Shown here piece after piece: positions 1 through 5,361 of a stretch of DNA of 6,141 nt (within the stretch, counting starts at the first letter, position 1; each line of letters opens with the position of its first letter). Source of the stretch: Bdellovibrionales bacterium (GTDB lineage: Bacteria > Bdellovibrionota > UBA2428); NCBI GenBank assembly GCA_018266335.1, contig JAFEAR010000016.1, forward strand, positions 1 through 6,141. Direction: 5' to 3'. The position numbers and the translations under genes are program-made. The notes beneath the pieces are model-generated. The model searched no databases, was not told the DNA's origin, and saw only the letters and a program-made list of their open reading frames with translations.

Positions 1-495
1 CTTTCGAGCCAAGATCTGCTTGTCTTTTGTGCGTTCGGAAATGATCTCTCGCTCGAATTGCGCGAACGAGAGCAGGATGTTGAGTGTCAAGCGGCCGAGG
101 GAGTTCGTTGTGTTGAACTGCTGCGTGACCGAGACAAAGGTGGCTCCGTTCTTCTCCAAAACTTCCATAATCTTGCCGAAGTCACGGATGGAGCGGCTGA
201 GCCGGTCCACCTTGTAGACAACGATGCAGTCGACCTTCTTGTCCCGAACGTCCGCAAGCAGGCGCCGAAGAGCCGGCCGATCCATGTTCGCGCCAGTGTA
301 GCCGCCATCGTCGTAGTGTTCTGGCTGCAGAACCCAGCCCTCGCCCGCCTGGCTGCGCACGAATGACGTGCCAGCGTCGCGTTGTGCGTCGAGCGAATTG
401 AAGTCCTGGTTCAGACCTTCTTCTGTCGACTTCCTTGTGTAGATCGCGCAACGGACTATCGATGGCGCTCCCGCCCCGTTACTCTTGGCTGCCAT
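1..495 (-). CDS. Large serine recombinase, N-terminal catalytic part (runs off window start)
   Basis: Site-specific DNA recombinase of the resolvase/invertase superfamily, seen here as its first 165 residues; the stop lies beyond base 1. The catalytic domain runs from about residue 13 to the window edge. The motif AIYTRKST carries the expected catalytic Arg21 and Ser23, and YKVDRLSRS supplies the second arginine cluster (Arg98, Arg101). LLSFAQFEREIISERT (residues 141-156) is the usual end of the catalytic core leading into the long helix. The missing remainder should hold the Recombinase and zinc-ribbon DNA-binding domains of large serine recombinases. ATG at 495 is chosen because AGGAG lies 6 nt upstream and homology begins just after it. 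The start overlaps the DUF2924 gene by 17 nt, so the two are probably translationally coupled. Likely roles are integration or excision of an island or phage; no attachment site is identifiable here. Confidence 0.93.
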   Translation of the reverse strand, partial: MAAKSNGAGAPSIVRCAIYTRKSTEEGLNQDFNSLDAQRDAGTSFVRSQAGEGWVLQPEHYDDGGYTGANMDRPALRRLLADVRDKKVDCIVVYKVDRLSRSIRDFGKIMEVLEKNGATFVSVTQQFNTTNSLGRLTLNILLSFAQFEREIISERTKDKQILARK

Positions 496-1003
496 GTTTC
501 ACTCCTGGCCGGTGTCCCAAATTGAAGAAGGCAAATCCATTCCAGCGTGTCCCCGTTGCTTCGGTAACCGCTTTACTTAGTGATTGATAAATTCGGCCAT
601 CACACTCGAAGCCACCGTCCTGTCGAACATGCACAACGATGTTCTTGCCTTGAAAACGCCGGATTAGCGGAGTGCCAGGCAGCGGCAGCCGCGGATCGAG
701 CGCCGGCTTAAGCCGTGCCTCTATCGTCCGCGTGTCGTCGATCGGCTGTCGCAGAAAGTTCTTCGGCGCTCGAATGCGGAGGTCGGCGTCATCCGCGATC
801 TCCAAGGCACGTTGGCGGGCTCGTTCGGAAAGGCCGCCCCAGGCGTTGGCTTGGATGCGCCAAGCGATGCGGCGCAACAAGAATTGCTTGTGGTTGGATC
901 GGGACTCCTCGCGAAAGACCTCGCGGTATCTCTCCTTGAGTTGCGCCGTGGTCAGTAGGCGGAGGTTCTCGATTTGTTGTCGAATCTCGTTCTCAGTCTT
1001 CAT
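479..1003 (-). CDS. DUF2924 domain-containing protein
   Basis: A 174-residue protein of the DUF2924 family, of unknown biochemical function. The N-terminal half (residues 1-85) is charged and helical, including a conserved-looking stretch around NHKQFLLRRIAWRIQ (37-51). The C-terminal half holds the family signature: PLPGTPLIRRFQGK (107-120), the strand-rich VVHVRQDGGFECDGRIYQSLS, then EATGTRWNGFAFF (148-160). Length fits the family. The ATG at 1003 is 5 nt after the stop of the upstream 49-residue ORF and has no strong Shine-Dalgarno, which suggests coupled translation. The stop overlaps the recombinase start by 17 nt. DUF2924 genes are commonly found immediately upstream of large serine recombinases in proteobacterial and acidobacterial mobile regions, so an accessory role in recombination is a reasonable but unproven inference. 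Confidence 0.9.
   Translation of the reverse strand: MKTENEIRQQIENLRLLTTAQLKERYREVFREESRSNHKQFLLRRIAWRIQANAWGGLSERARQRALEIADDADLRIRAPKNFLRQPIDDTRTIEARLKPALDPRLPLPGTPLIRRFQGKNIVVHVRQDGGFECDGRIYQSLSKAVTEATGTRWNGFAFFNLGHRPGVKHGSQE
500..506 (-). promoter_or_regulatory. Ribosome binding site of the serine recombinase
   Basis: AGGAGTG on the minus strand, with AGGAG 6 nt before the ATG at 495. It lies inside the 3' end of the DUF2924 gene, so the recombinase has its own strong initiation site despite the gene overlap. Confidence 0.7.
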
Positions 1004-1008
1004 GGTCG

Positions 1009-1158
1009 TTAACCAGCAGTCCCATCAGGGCTCTCTGTCTCTGCAAAGTCAACGGAATGCGGCGAAAGAGCAGGAAAGAGCAGGCGCACCAGTGCTTCGC
1101 CTACGATGGCGGCCACATCGTTGATGGCCTGCTGAAGCGCAAGGTCGTGTTGGCGCAT
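1009..1158 (-). CDS. Unknown 49-residue protein, first gene of the recombinase operon
   Basis: Not recognised. The predicted product has 49 residues: a helical, hydrophobic-patterned N-terminal half (residues about 5-30, HDLALQQAINDVAAIVGEAL) and an acidic, Ser/Pro-containing tail. An in-frame ATG exists 78 nt further upstream, at 1236. The ATG at 1158 is preferred because AAGGAG sits exactly 7 nt before it, one of the best ribosome binding sites in the window. The gene ends 5 nt before the DUF2924 start, giving a tight three-gene operon. No cysteines, metal motifs or membrane segment are evident. It could be a small partner of the recombinase, or a short leader ORF that sets up coupled translation of the downstream pair. 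Existence is supported by the ribosome binding site and spacing; function is unknown. Confidence 0.65.
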   Translation of the reverse strand: MRQHDLALQQAINDVAAIVGEALVRLLFPALSPHSVDFAETESPDGTAG

Positions 1159-1164
1159 GAGCGG

Positions 1165-1171
1165 TCTCCTT
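1165..1171 (-). promoter_or_regulatory. Strong ribosome binding site deciding the start at 1158
   Basis: Minus-strand AAGGAGA. AAGGAG ends 7 nt before the ATG at 1158. No comparable site precedes the alternative upstream ATG at 1236. Confidence 0.7.
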
Positions 1172-1259
1172 GGGAAACCACCCACGACGATCTCCGCTGC
1201 GCGGTCGAAACGGCGTCCGGTGGAGGTGATCGGCACAGCGTCCTGCCGTGCTCGTTAAC

Positions 1260-1289
1260 TATATACGCCGCAGTGTAATCGTGTGTCCG
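1260..1289 (-). promoter_or_regulatory. Weak candidate promoter for the DUF2924/recombinase operon
   Basis: On the minus strand CGGACA (1284-1289, 4 of 6 against TTGACA) is followed after 18 nt by TATATA (1260-1265, 4 of 6 against TATAAT). That would give an untranslated leader of about 100 nt before the start at 1158. It lies in the divergent space between this operon and the plus-strand pseudogene. Matches are modest and chance is possible. Confidence 0.2.
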
Positions 1290-1373
1290 GCTTGGAGTCT
1301 CAATTTTTTATGCATCGCACCGGACGGATGGCCGTTCGGCGGCGCAAATCCGGCCCGGCGTTATCCTATCCCG

Positions 1374-1773
1374 ATGGCCACCTGCACGGTGTCTTTCCGC
1401 GATGCTCGAGGGGACGTGTGGACATGCACGACGGCGGGGAAGTCGCTATTCGAAGCCGCCGCAACGGCTGGGATTGGTTTCACAACCCATTCTGGAAAGG
1501 ATCTAGGAGCTTGTTGAAGAACTCGGTCTACCGTTCGTGGCTGTGAGTCGCGGGGGATGTCAAACCCTTCAGACCGCGCCAGCGATCGATTTTACGGCAT
1601 TTATACGCGAGTTTTTTCTGGCCACGCCACCGCATATCAGCCAGATTTCGTTTTTCAACAATCTCCTAGGCCGCGAAGAGATACCGTCTTCGAGGTGTAT
1701 GCGATCGGGGGAGAGCGGTGCTATCGGTGCGTTGCCGGCCGAGCGCTGGGACGCGGGCGTGGAGAAGAAGTAG
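1374..1773 (+). pseudogene. Small unknown gene, frameshifted and split by a mobile-element insertion
   Basis: The family is not named here. The 5' part starts MATCTVSFRDARG and runs to KSLFEAAAT. A one-base loss near 1463-1469 then shifts the frame to WDWFHNPFWKGS, which ends at the CTAG at 1503-1506. After the inserted element, reading resumes as RPRRDTVFEVYAIGGERCY. If the element and one CTAG (1507-1669, 163 nt) are removed, GGA TCT AG joins G CCG CGA so that WFHNPFWKGS continues in frame into RPRRDTVFEVYAIGG. A further shift near 1731 leads to LPAERWDAGVEKK and a TAG at 1773. The ancestral protein would be about 78 residues. The ATG at 1374 has no clear ribosome binding site. The reconstruction comes directly from the sequence; the end past 1730 is less certain, because the earlier frame stays open to 1832. 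Confidence 0.65.
1503..1669. mobile_element. 159-bp MITE-like / IS-derived element with CTAG target duplication
   Basis: The element proper is 1507-1665. Its ends are 16-bp inverted repeats: left GAGCTTGTTGAAGAAC, and right, read on the minus strand, GAGATTGTTGAAAAAC (14 of 16 identical). Both ends are flanked by CTAG (1503-1506 and 1666-1669). It carries no transposase and is far too short to be autonomous. The best evidence for its boundaries is that precise removal with one CTAG restores the reading frame of the host gene. Ends with a TTTTTCAACA-type motif are familiar from bacterial insertion sequences, so this is probably a non-autonomous or deleted derivative mobilised by a transposase elsewhere; the parent family is not determined. 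Confidence 0.75.
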
Positions 1774-1950
1774 GCACTGGACGGCCAGCGCGGATACTCG
1801 AAGTGGACAGTTCCCCATCTGGACAAGGGTGACCCTGGGTCTGTTGGCTGATGCTGCCCGGTACAGTCACTCAGGAATGGCAGAGCGCTGCTAGGGAGCT
1901 TAGAGCTTGCATCGACCCGCGAAGCGACATAAAGGCAAGAGTAAAGTGGG

Positions 1951-3216
1951 CTAATCCCCGGCACAACGAAAGCCAATTGAGTGGCCGGTTCCTGACTTAG
2001 GCCAACGAGTCGACACTCGAACTATTGCAGCGTAATCGAAAAACGAACCGCCACGGACTACCCGACTCATACCATTTGGGGGCCCTTGGGGATCACGCGA
2101 ATCGGGACCGGAATAGTAGTTTTCGCTGTACCAGTCGTTTACCCATTCCCACACGTTGCCCAGCATGTCATATAGCCCGAAGCGGTTGGGTGCTTTTAGG
2201 CCAACTGGATGAAAGGCGTTTTCATTCAAGGCCAAACGACCAAAATAGTCGTCCAACTTTCCTGCATTTAGAGCCTCCTTGCCGGAATTGTCGGCAAACC
2301 AGGCGACGTCTGACAGCGCTTGTCCGTAGTTGCGCTCTGAAATCCCCCCACGCGCCGCATACTCCCATTCCGCCTCCGTCGGCAACCGTAAACCAGCCCA
2401 TCCACAATATGACTTAGCCTCATTCCACCCCACTTTCACCATCGGCATTGAGCCGTTAGCCCATCCTGCATTCATCTCCCCTCCTTTCCAAGCCGGCTCT
2501 CCAGGCATTTGCCGCCCCGTTGCTGTGACGAATCGCCTATACGCCTCCACGGTCACTTCGGTCTGCCCCATCCAGAAGCCCCGTGTAATCTGCACATCGT
2601 GCGCCGGCTTCTCGCCGCCATCGCATTCCGAATCGCCCGTTGAACACCCCTGGCGAAAAGTCCCCGGCGGGACATATACATACCGCAAACCGTCTTTCCT
2701 CGTTCGTACATCGCCAGGTTGCGGTTCGCGGTTGGTTATAGGCTCTGGAGTGCGGCCCGGCACAAACGTGAGATCTTCGAGAAGTAACCCATATGCGGAA
2801 TCCATGACCTCCAGTTCAGACGCGTCAGGCTTGAAGTCAACAGGCAGTAAATAGTTACGCCCTCGAACCTCCACGCCATGGCCCGCGTAATACACCACCG
2901 CCGTGTCGCCGCTGCCAAGGTCCTCAATGAATCTACGCACTGCCGCTTTAAGGCCCGAGAGGTCTGCATCGTATGCAGTCACGATATTTTTGGGTTCAAA
3001 TCCCAAGCCGGGCAAGGCTGCTGCAACCGCTTTTGCATCAGGAACGGCTGCGACGAGGCTTGCGCCATCAGCGTGGTAGGCGTTGTTCCCAATCACCAAA
3101 GCGACACGCCGCCCGCCCCCTCCGGCAACTTGGAATGTGCGGGACTCTGGGCGTTGCTGCGCGACAGCGAACACGGAGAATAAAGACGTGAACACAAGGC
3201 AACGGCGGGAGAGCAT
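1951..3216 (-). CDS. Exported caspase-like (C14, truncated) and FGE/SUMF1-like fusion protein
   Basis: A 421-residue protein. Residues 1-19 form a signal peptide (MLSRR, hydrophobic core, AVA before QQ), so it is probably exported. Residues 36-146 match the first part of a bacterial caspase-like domain: RRVALVIGNNAY, then VVYYAGHG with the catalytic-type His113, then NYLLPVDF. The part that should follow, with the DACR-type catalytic cysteine, is absent; a Pro-rich linker (151-168) leads straight into a formylglycine-generating-enzyme-like domain (about 171-421). That domain shows YVYVPPGTF, FWMGQTEVT, GLRLPTEAEWEYAARGG, GLYDMLGNVWEW, RVVRGGS and GFRCAGD. The two cysteines used by true FGE fall at Asp394 and Val399, so oxidase activity is unlikely and a binding or structural role of this C-type-lectin-related fold fits better. 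ATG 3216 has AGGA 9 nt upstream. Full-length caspase/FGE fusions are known in Acidobacteriota. Confidence 0.9.
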   Translation of the reverse strand: MLSRRCLVFTSLFSVFAVAQQRPESRTFQVAGGGGRRVALVIGNNAYHADGASLVAAVPDAKAVAAALPGLGFEPKNIVTAYDADLSGLKAAVRRFIEDLGSGDTAVVYYAGHGVEVRGRNYLLPVDFKPDASELEVMDSAYGLLLEDLTFVPGRTPEPITNREPQPGDVRTRKDGLRYVYVPPGTFRQGCSTGDSECDGGEKPAHDVQITRGFWMGQTEVTVEAYRRFVTATGRQMPGEPAWKGGEMNAGWANGSMPMVKVGWNEAKSYCGWAGLRLPTEAEWEYAARGGISERNYGQALSDVAWFADNSGKEALNAGKLDDYFGRLALNENAFHPVGLKAPNRFGLYDMLGNVWEWVNDWYSENYYSGPDSRDPQGPPNGMSRVVRGGSFFDYAAIVRVSTRWPKSGTGHSIGFRCAGD

Positions 3217-3233
3217 TGATGTCGGTCCTAGTT

Positions 3234-3527
3234 CTACGAGTGTAATGCGATGACCGAAGGTATTCTTACAGGACGTCTAAGGTTCCGCGCTGCCCGAACT
3301 TGCAGCCGCCACTCCCACGGCGCAACCGGGTCCGCATCCGACCACAATCCCCGCCTACCTGCCCGCGCCTCCTGTTCCAACCGCTCCAGTTCACCCCATC
3401 CGCCGCGCGGCATACTTCCGATAACCACCATGCCAGACCCCGCACAGACCATCCCGCGGCTCCGGCTGCCGCCCTGCGGCGGTATGAAAGTTTCTTTGTT
3501 GACGTTCGTGACCCGAACGGCCGCACT
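3234..3527 (-). pseudogene. Decayed staphylococcal-nuclease-family (SNase) gene, C-terminal remnant
   Basis: Three reading frames must be joined to give the SNase C-terminal pattern. VRVTNVNKE (ending at 3492) matches the core around the family's VN-E segment. GLAWW follows (to about 3425), then YRKYA after one extra base near 3424, then LERLEQEARAGRRGLW and PVAPWEWR after another extra base near 3393. The LExEARAxRRGLW...PWEWR ending is characteristic of bacterial micrococcal-nuclease homologues. Between VNKE and the CTG codon at 3447-3445 lies a 44-bp segment (3448-3491) with no counterpart in the family. No N-terminal half or catalytic Arg/Glu region is visible upstream, where an unrelated small ORF ends at 3542. 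The frame closes at TAG 3236-3234, 17 nt before the caspase/FGE start. It is non-functional as it stands; any promoter of the downstream gene probably lies within it. Confidence 0.75.
3448..3491. repeat. 44-bp hairpin-bearing insertion in the SNase remnant
   Basis: This segment separates two otherwise adjacent conserved SNase blocks. On the minus strand it contains CCGCC-GCAG-GGCGG, a perfect 5-bp stem with a 4-nt loop, followed by the GC-rich CCGGAGCCGCGG. Its size and symmetry suggest a short palindromic repeat of the REP kind, but only one copy was noticed in this window, so repeat status is inferred. Confidence 0.35.
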
Positions 3528-3541
3528 CAGTGACGATGCAT

Positions 3542-3769
3542 TTACAGGGAGATCCCGAGTTGCTGGAGTCCGAGTTTCACGGAGTGCATCTCGGCGGCTA
3601 CTTCCGTACTCAACTCTATAGTGACGTTGCCCTTTAGGTGCCTGCGGACGTTCTCGTAACATCGGCGGGCGTGTTCTTGATTGCGTCGCTTGGAGGCCTG
3701 TTCCTCGCGTTCAAGAGCAATGCTGACGAACGCGAGGGCGTTCTCCAATTCAAAGAGCACATATGCCAT
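3542..3769 (-). CDS. Small helical protein, paralogue of the 3998-4252 product
   Basis: No named family recognised. The product is 75 residues from ATG 3769: charged, almost certainly all-helical, with no signal peptide or membrane segment. Residues 3-47 align without gaps to residues 16-60 of the product of 3998-4252, with 15 of 45 identities. These include ELxN (7-10), Phe14, an Arg-Asn pair (29-30) and CY (37-38). A GGGAGG tract lies 18 nt before ATG 3769, further than usual. A TTG at 3853 would add 28 residues but has no ribosome binding site, and the paralogue offers no match for that extension. The start is therefore uncertain. The stop at 3542 lies just before the SNase remnant. It might be a small adaptor or binding protein; nothing shows a catalytic function. 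Confidence 0.6.
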   Translation of the reverse strand: MAYVLFELENALAFVSIALEREEQASKRRNQEHARRCYENVRRHLKGNVTIELSTEVAAEMHSVKLGLQQLGISL

Positions 3770-3997
3770 TGGATTCGACGTCCGCCCCCTCCCTAAGGCG
3801 GCGACCGAAAGGGTGCCTGTGCGCCGTTGAAGTATCCACAGGACACTTATCAATCGTACTATTCTGTATGATTACTTACATCCGACACGGCCTTAGTGTC
3901 ATTAGAATTACTGAAGATTAATTGGGCTGGGAGGCGAAGAGGAGTCGTTGGTCTAGTCGTTTTCCTTAGGTCAACTAAACCTCTCGTACTTGTCGAT

Positions 3998-4252
3998 CTA
4001 CCCTTTTTGGAGGGCATTTTTGAGGTTCTTCGCTTTGGCTCTGATTTGCTTCAACTGTCGCGTGGGTTGCTGATGACTGAGGTACTCGGCAACGGCGCGG
4101 TAGCACTGCTCTGCTAACGAACGGTTGCGCTCGCGTCCGTCGGCATCGACGGCGTGAGCGGCAAGCTCCGCAAAGATTAGGCCGTTGTGCAATTCGGCGA
4201 GGACCAAGCTCAGGTCGGTGGAGGGGGGCAACTCACCATGGCGCAGGATCAC
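3998..4252 (-). CDS. Small helical protein with GTG start, paralogue of the 3542-3769 product
   Basis: No named family recognised. An 84-residue product starting with GTG at 4252. AGGA lies 4 nt upstream and an in-frame TAG (4261-4259) sits three codons before the GTG, so no longer form is possible. After a short Pro/Ser-containing head (1-13), the protein is predicted helical. ELHNGLIF (20-27) and RNRSLAEQCYRAV (42-54) correspond to ELENALAF and RNQEHARRCYENV of the neighbour. The C-terminus is strongly basic (QLKQIRAKAKNLKNALQKG), which could contact nucleic acid, but this is speculation. The 228-nt gap to the next gene holds no recognisable gene or clear terminator. The two genes look like an old tandem duplication; intactness and a usable ribosome binding site argue that this copy is expressed. 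Confidence 0.65.
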   Translation of the reverse strand: MILRHGELPPSTDLSLVLAELHNGLIFAELAAHAVDADGRERNRSLAEQCYRAVAEYLSHQQPTRQLKQIRAKAKNLKNALQKG

Positions 4253-4256
4253 GTCT

Positions 4257-4260
4257 TCCT
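4257..4260 (-). promoter_or_regulatory. Ribosome binding site supporting the GTG start at 4252
   Basis: AGGA on the minus strand, 4 nt before GTG, overlapping an in-frame TAG that fixes the start. Confidence 0.45.
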
Positions 4261-4346
4261 AAGCATGCGGATTGTCGGGACAAAACGCAGCATAGCCGAT
4301 CCAAAAATGAACACACTTTAACTGCGCGCACTAAGACACCACTGTA

Positions 4347-4532
4347 ATGACCTCTGCTTGCACATGCCACAGCCTTGCGGCGGAGTTGGATGCCGCTCTC
4401 ACAGCGCATAGGGCGGCAATAGCGGCGGAACAAATCGGCGGATCCAAGCGGTTTGACGATGGCACAGCTTGTACACGCGGAAGCGCAGGGCTAGCGATGG
4501 AAGCGCTCGAGAAGCACAGGGCCGGGCATTAG
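4347..4532 (+). CDS. Possible 61-residue helical protein of unknown function
   Basis: Not recognised. An Ala/Leu/Glu-rich 61-residue frame with two likely helices: LAAELDAALTAHRAAIAAEQ (residues 10-29) and GLAMEALEKHRAGH (48-61). They are joined by a less regular stretch with Gly, Asp and a Cys. A Cys-X-Cys pair sits near the N-terminus (residues 5 and 7). The amino-acid pattern is more protein-like than the opposing frames. However, no Shine-Dalgarno precedes ATG 4347, and the unusual middle (residues 30-47) could hide compensating frameshifts in an older gene. It is transcribed away from the small genes at 3542-4252, across a 94-nt spacer. Treat as a candidate only. Confidence 0.4.
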   Translation: MTSACTCHSLAAELDAALTAHRAAIAAEQIGGSKRFDDGTACTRGSAGLAMEALEKHRAGH

Positions 4533-4836
4533 CGCACCCCAACGGAAAACAGAGCGGTTTCATCGATACTCGAATCTCTCTACAAGCAGTAGAGAACGCT
4601 TCTACACTTGTACGACAACTCAAACCGTGAATGAGGCGCTGACCCAGATTCCACCTCAGCGCTTAAAGTGACCAATGGGGGAAGGCGCCAACCTTCCCCT
4701 ATCAACGCCGGCGGCGGTCCACACCGCCAGACCAAAATTGCACTCCCGGCAGCGGAACCCATCGACACCAACGTTTGTCATTCACGAGACTGGCCGAACC
4801 CACAGGAGTGATCTGCCAAAACACTGGCGTGACCCA
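4533..4836. other. About 300 bases without a supported gene; one strong hairpin
   Basis: No frame here looks coding. The only clear structure is an inverted repeat at 4675-4702: GGGGAAGG (4678-4685) pairs perfectly with CCTTCCCC (4692-4699) around the loop CGCCAA, and the stem extends outward by one G-T and two A-T pairs. No T tract follows on either strand, so it is not a standard intrinsic terminator. Confidence 0.5.
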
Positions 4837-5159
4837 ATGTCCGAGAATCTGCCTCCGTTAGGTTGGAACGCGGCGATTCGAAGCCAAACTGGCACCTCTA
4901 GCTGAGGTGAACCTCGCATTAGTTGGCGCGGAACGCTTCGCGCGGTGCAACGAAATCCAGCGATTGCCTTTCCGCTAGCCACGCAGAAGCTCGCCCTCTG
5001 CCGCAAGATTATCTGCAAGGTGTGGCGCTACGTAGATCGGGTCGATGCTGCGGGTGGCGATCAGTTGTGTCACGTCTTGAAAAACTGGAGGTTTGGATTG
5101 AATCGCTGGACGCCGCGCGCTATTCCGCCCTGGCTGGCCTTATGCGGCACGCGATGTGA
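4837..5159 (+). pseudogene. Probable decayed small gene, frameshifted, family unknown
   Basis: Not recognised, but the frames look coding when pieced together. MSENLPPLGWNAA starts at ATG 4837. Dropping one A near 4878 leads into FEAKLAPLAEVNLALVGAER and on to ARCNEIQRLPFR, where a stop appears at 4978. In a third frame, a stretch ending RLEKLEVWIESLDAARYSALAG then LMRHAM runs to TGA 5159. The three pieces share an Ala/Leu/Glu-rich helical composition, and together would make a protein of about 105 residues. There is no good ribosome binding site before 4837. Evidence is compositional only: there is no known homologue in my recall, and the join between 4978 and about 5060 is not resolved. It may instead be unrelated open stretches in GC-rich DNA. 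Confidence 0.35.
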
Positions 5160-5216
5160 ATCGGCTGGATCGAGCCTTAGCGGAAATCGACGCGAGACCA
5201 TCCCGTTGAGACAGAG

Positions 5217-5324
5217 ATGTTTGTTTCGGGTGCGCCGCCTACTCTTTGTGAGAGGTTTGTCTGCAATTCAGGCACTCTCTGCTTAGGAACTCCACTCGGC
5301 CCGCCCTCCCATTTGACGGGCTGA
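5217..5324 (+). CDS. Possible 35-residue ORF, unknown
   Basis: Frame MFVSGAPPTLCERF to GTPLGPPSHLTG and TGA at 5322-5324, with three cysteines. No clear Shine-Dalgarno is present. It ends 3 nt before a 9-bp inverted repeat (5328-5361), which is the only contextual support. It may well be a chance frame. Confidence 0.2.
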   Translation: MFVSGAPPTLCERFVCNSGTLCLGTPLGPPSHLTG

Positions 5325-5327
5325 CTC

Positions 5328-5361
5328 ACAGAGGGGCGATTCTCGACAGTCTCCCCTCTGT
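5328..5361. other. Perfect 9-bp inverted repeat (hairpin)
   Basis: ACAGAGGGG (5328-5336) pairs with CCCCTCTGT (5353-5361) across a 16-nt loop. It lacks a downstream T run on either strand, so it is not called as a terminator. Confidence 0.4.

Noticed and set aside
1009..1236. Longer 75-residue form of the first operon gene starting at 1236
   Set aside because: The ATG at 1158 has an AAGGAG at ideal spacing, while 1236 has none. The extra 26 residues look like translated leader.
1569..1976. 135-residue minus-strand open frame antisense to the pseudogene and mobile element
   Set aside because: It passes through both the inserted element and the broken plus-strand gene, has no recognisable domain, and overlaps the end of the caspase/FGE gene. 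It is best explained as an antisense frame in GC-rich DNA.
1951..2090. C-terminal RVVRGGS...GFRC region as a diversity-generating retroelement variable region
   Set aside because: The fold class matches known variable proteins, but there is no reverse transcriptase, no accessory gene and no template repeat in the window.
3542..3853. 103-residue form of the small gene using a TTG start
   Set aside because: There is no ribosome binding site, and the paralogue offers no counterpart to the extra 28 residues.
5328..5361. Hairpin as an intrinsic terminator
   Set aside because: No T tract follows the stem on either strand.
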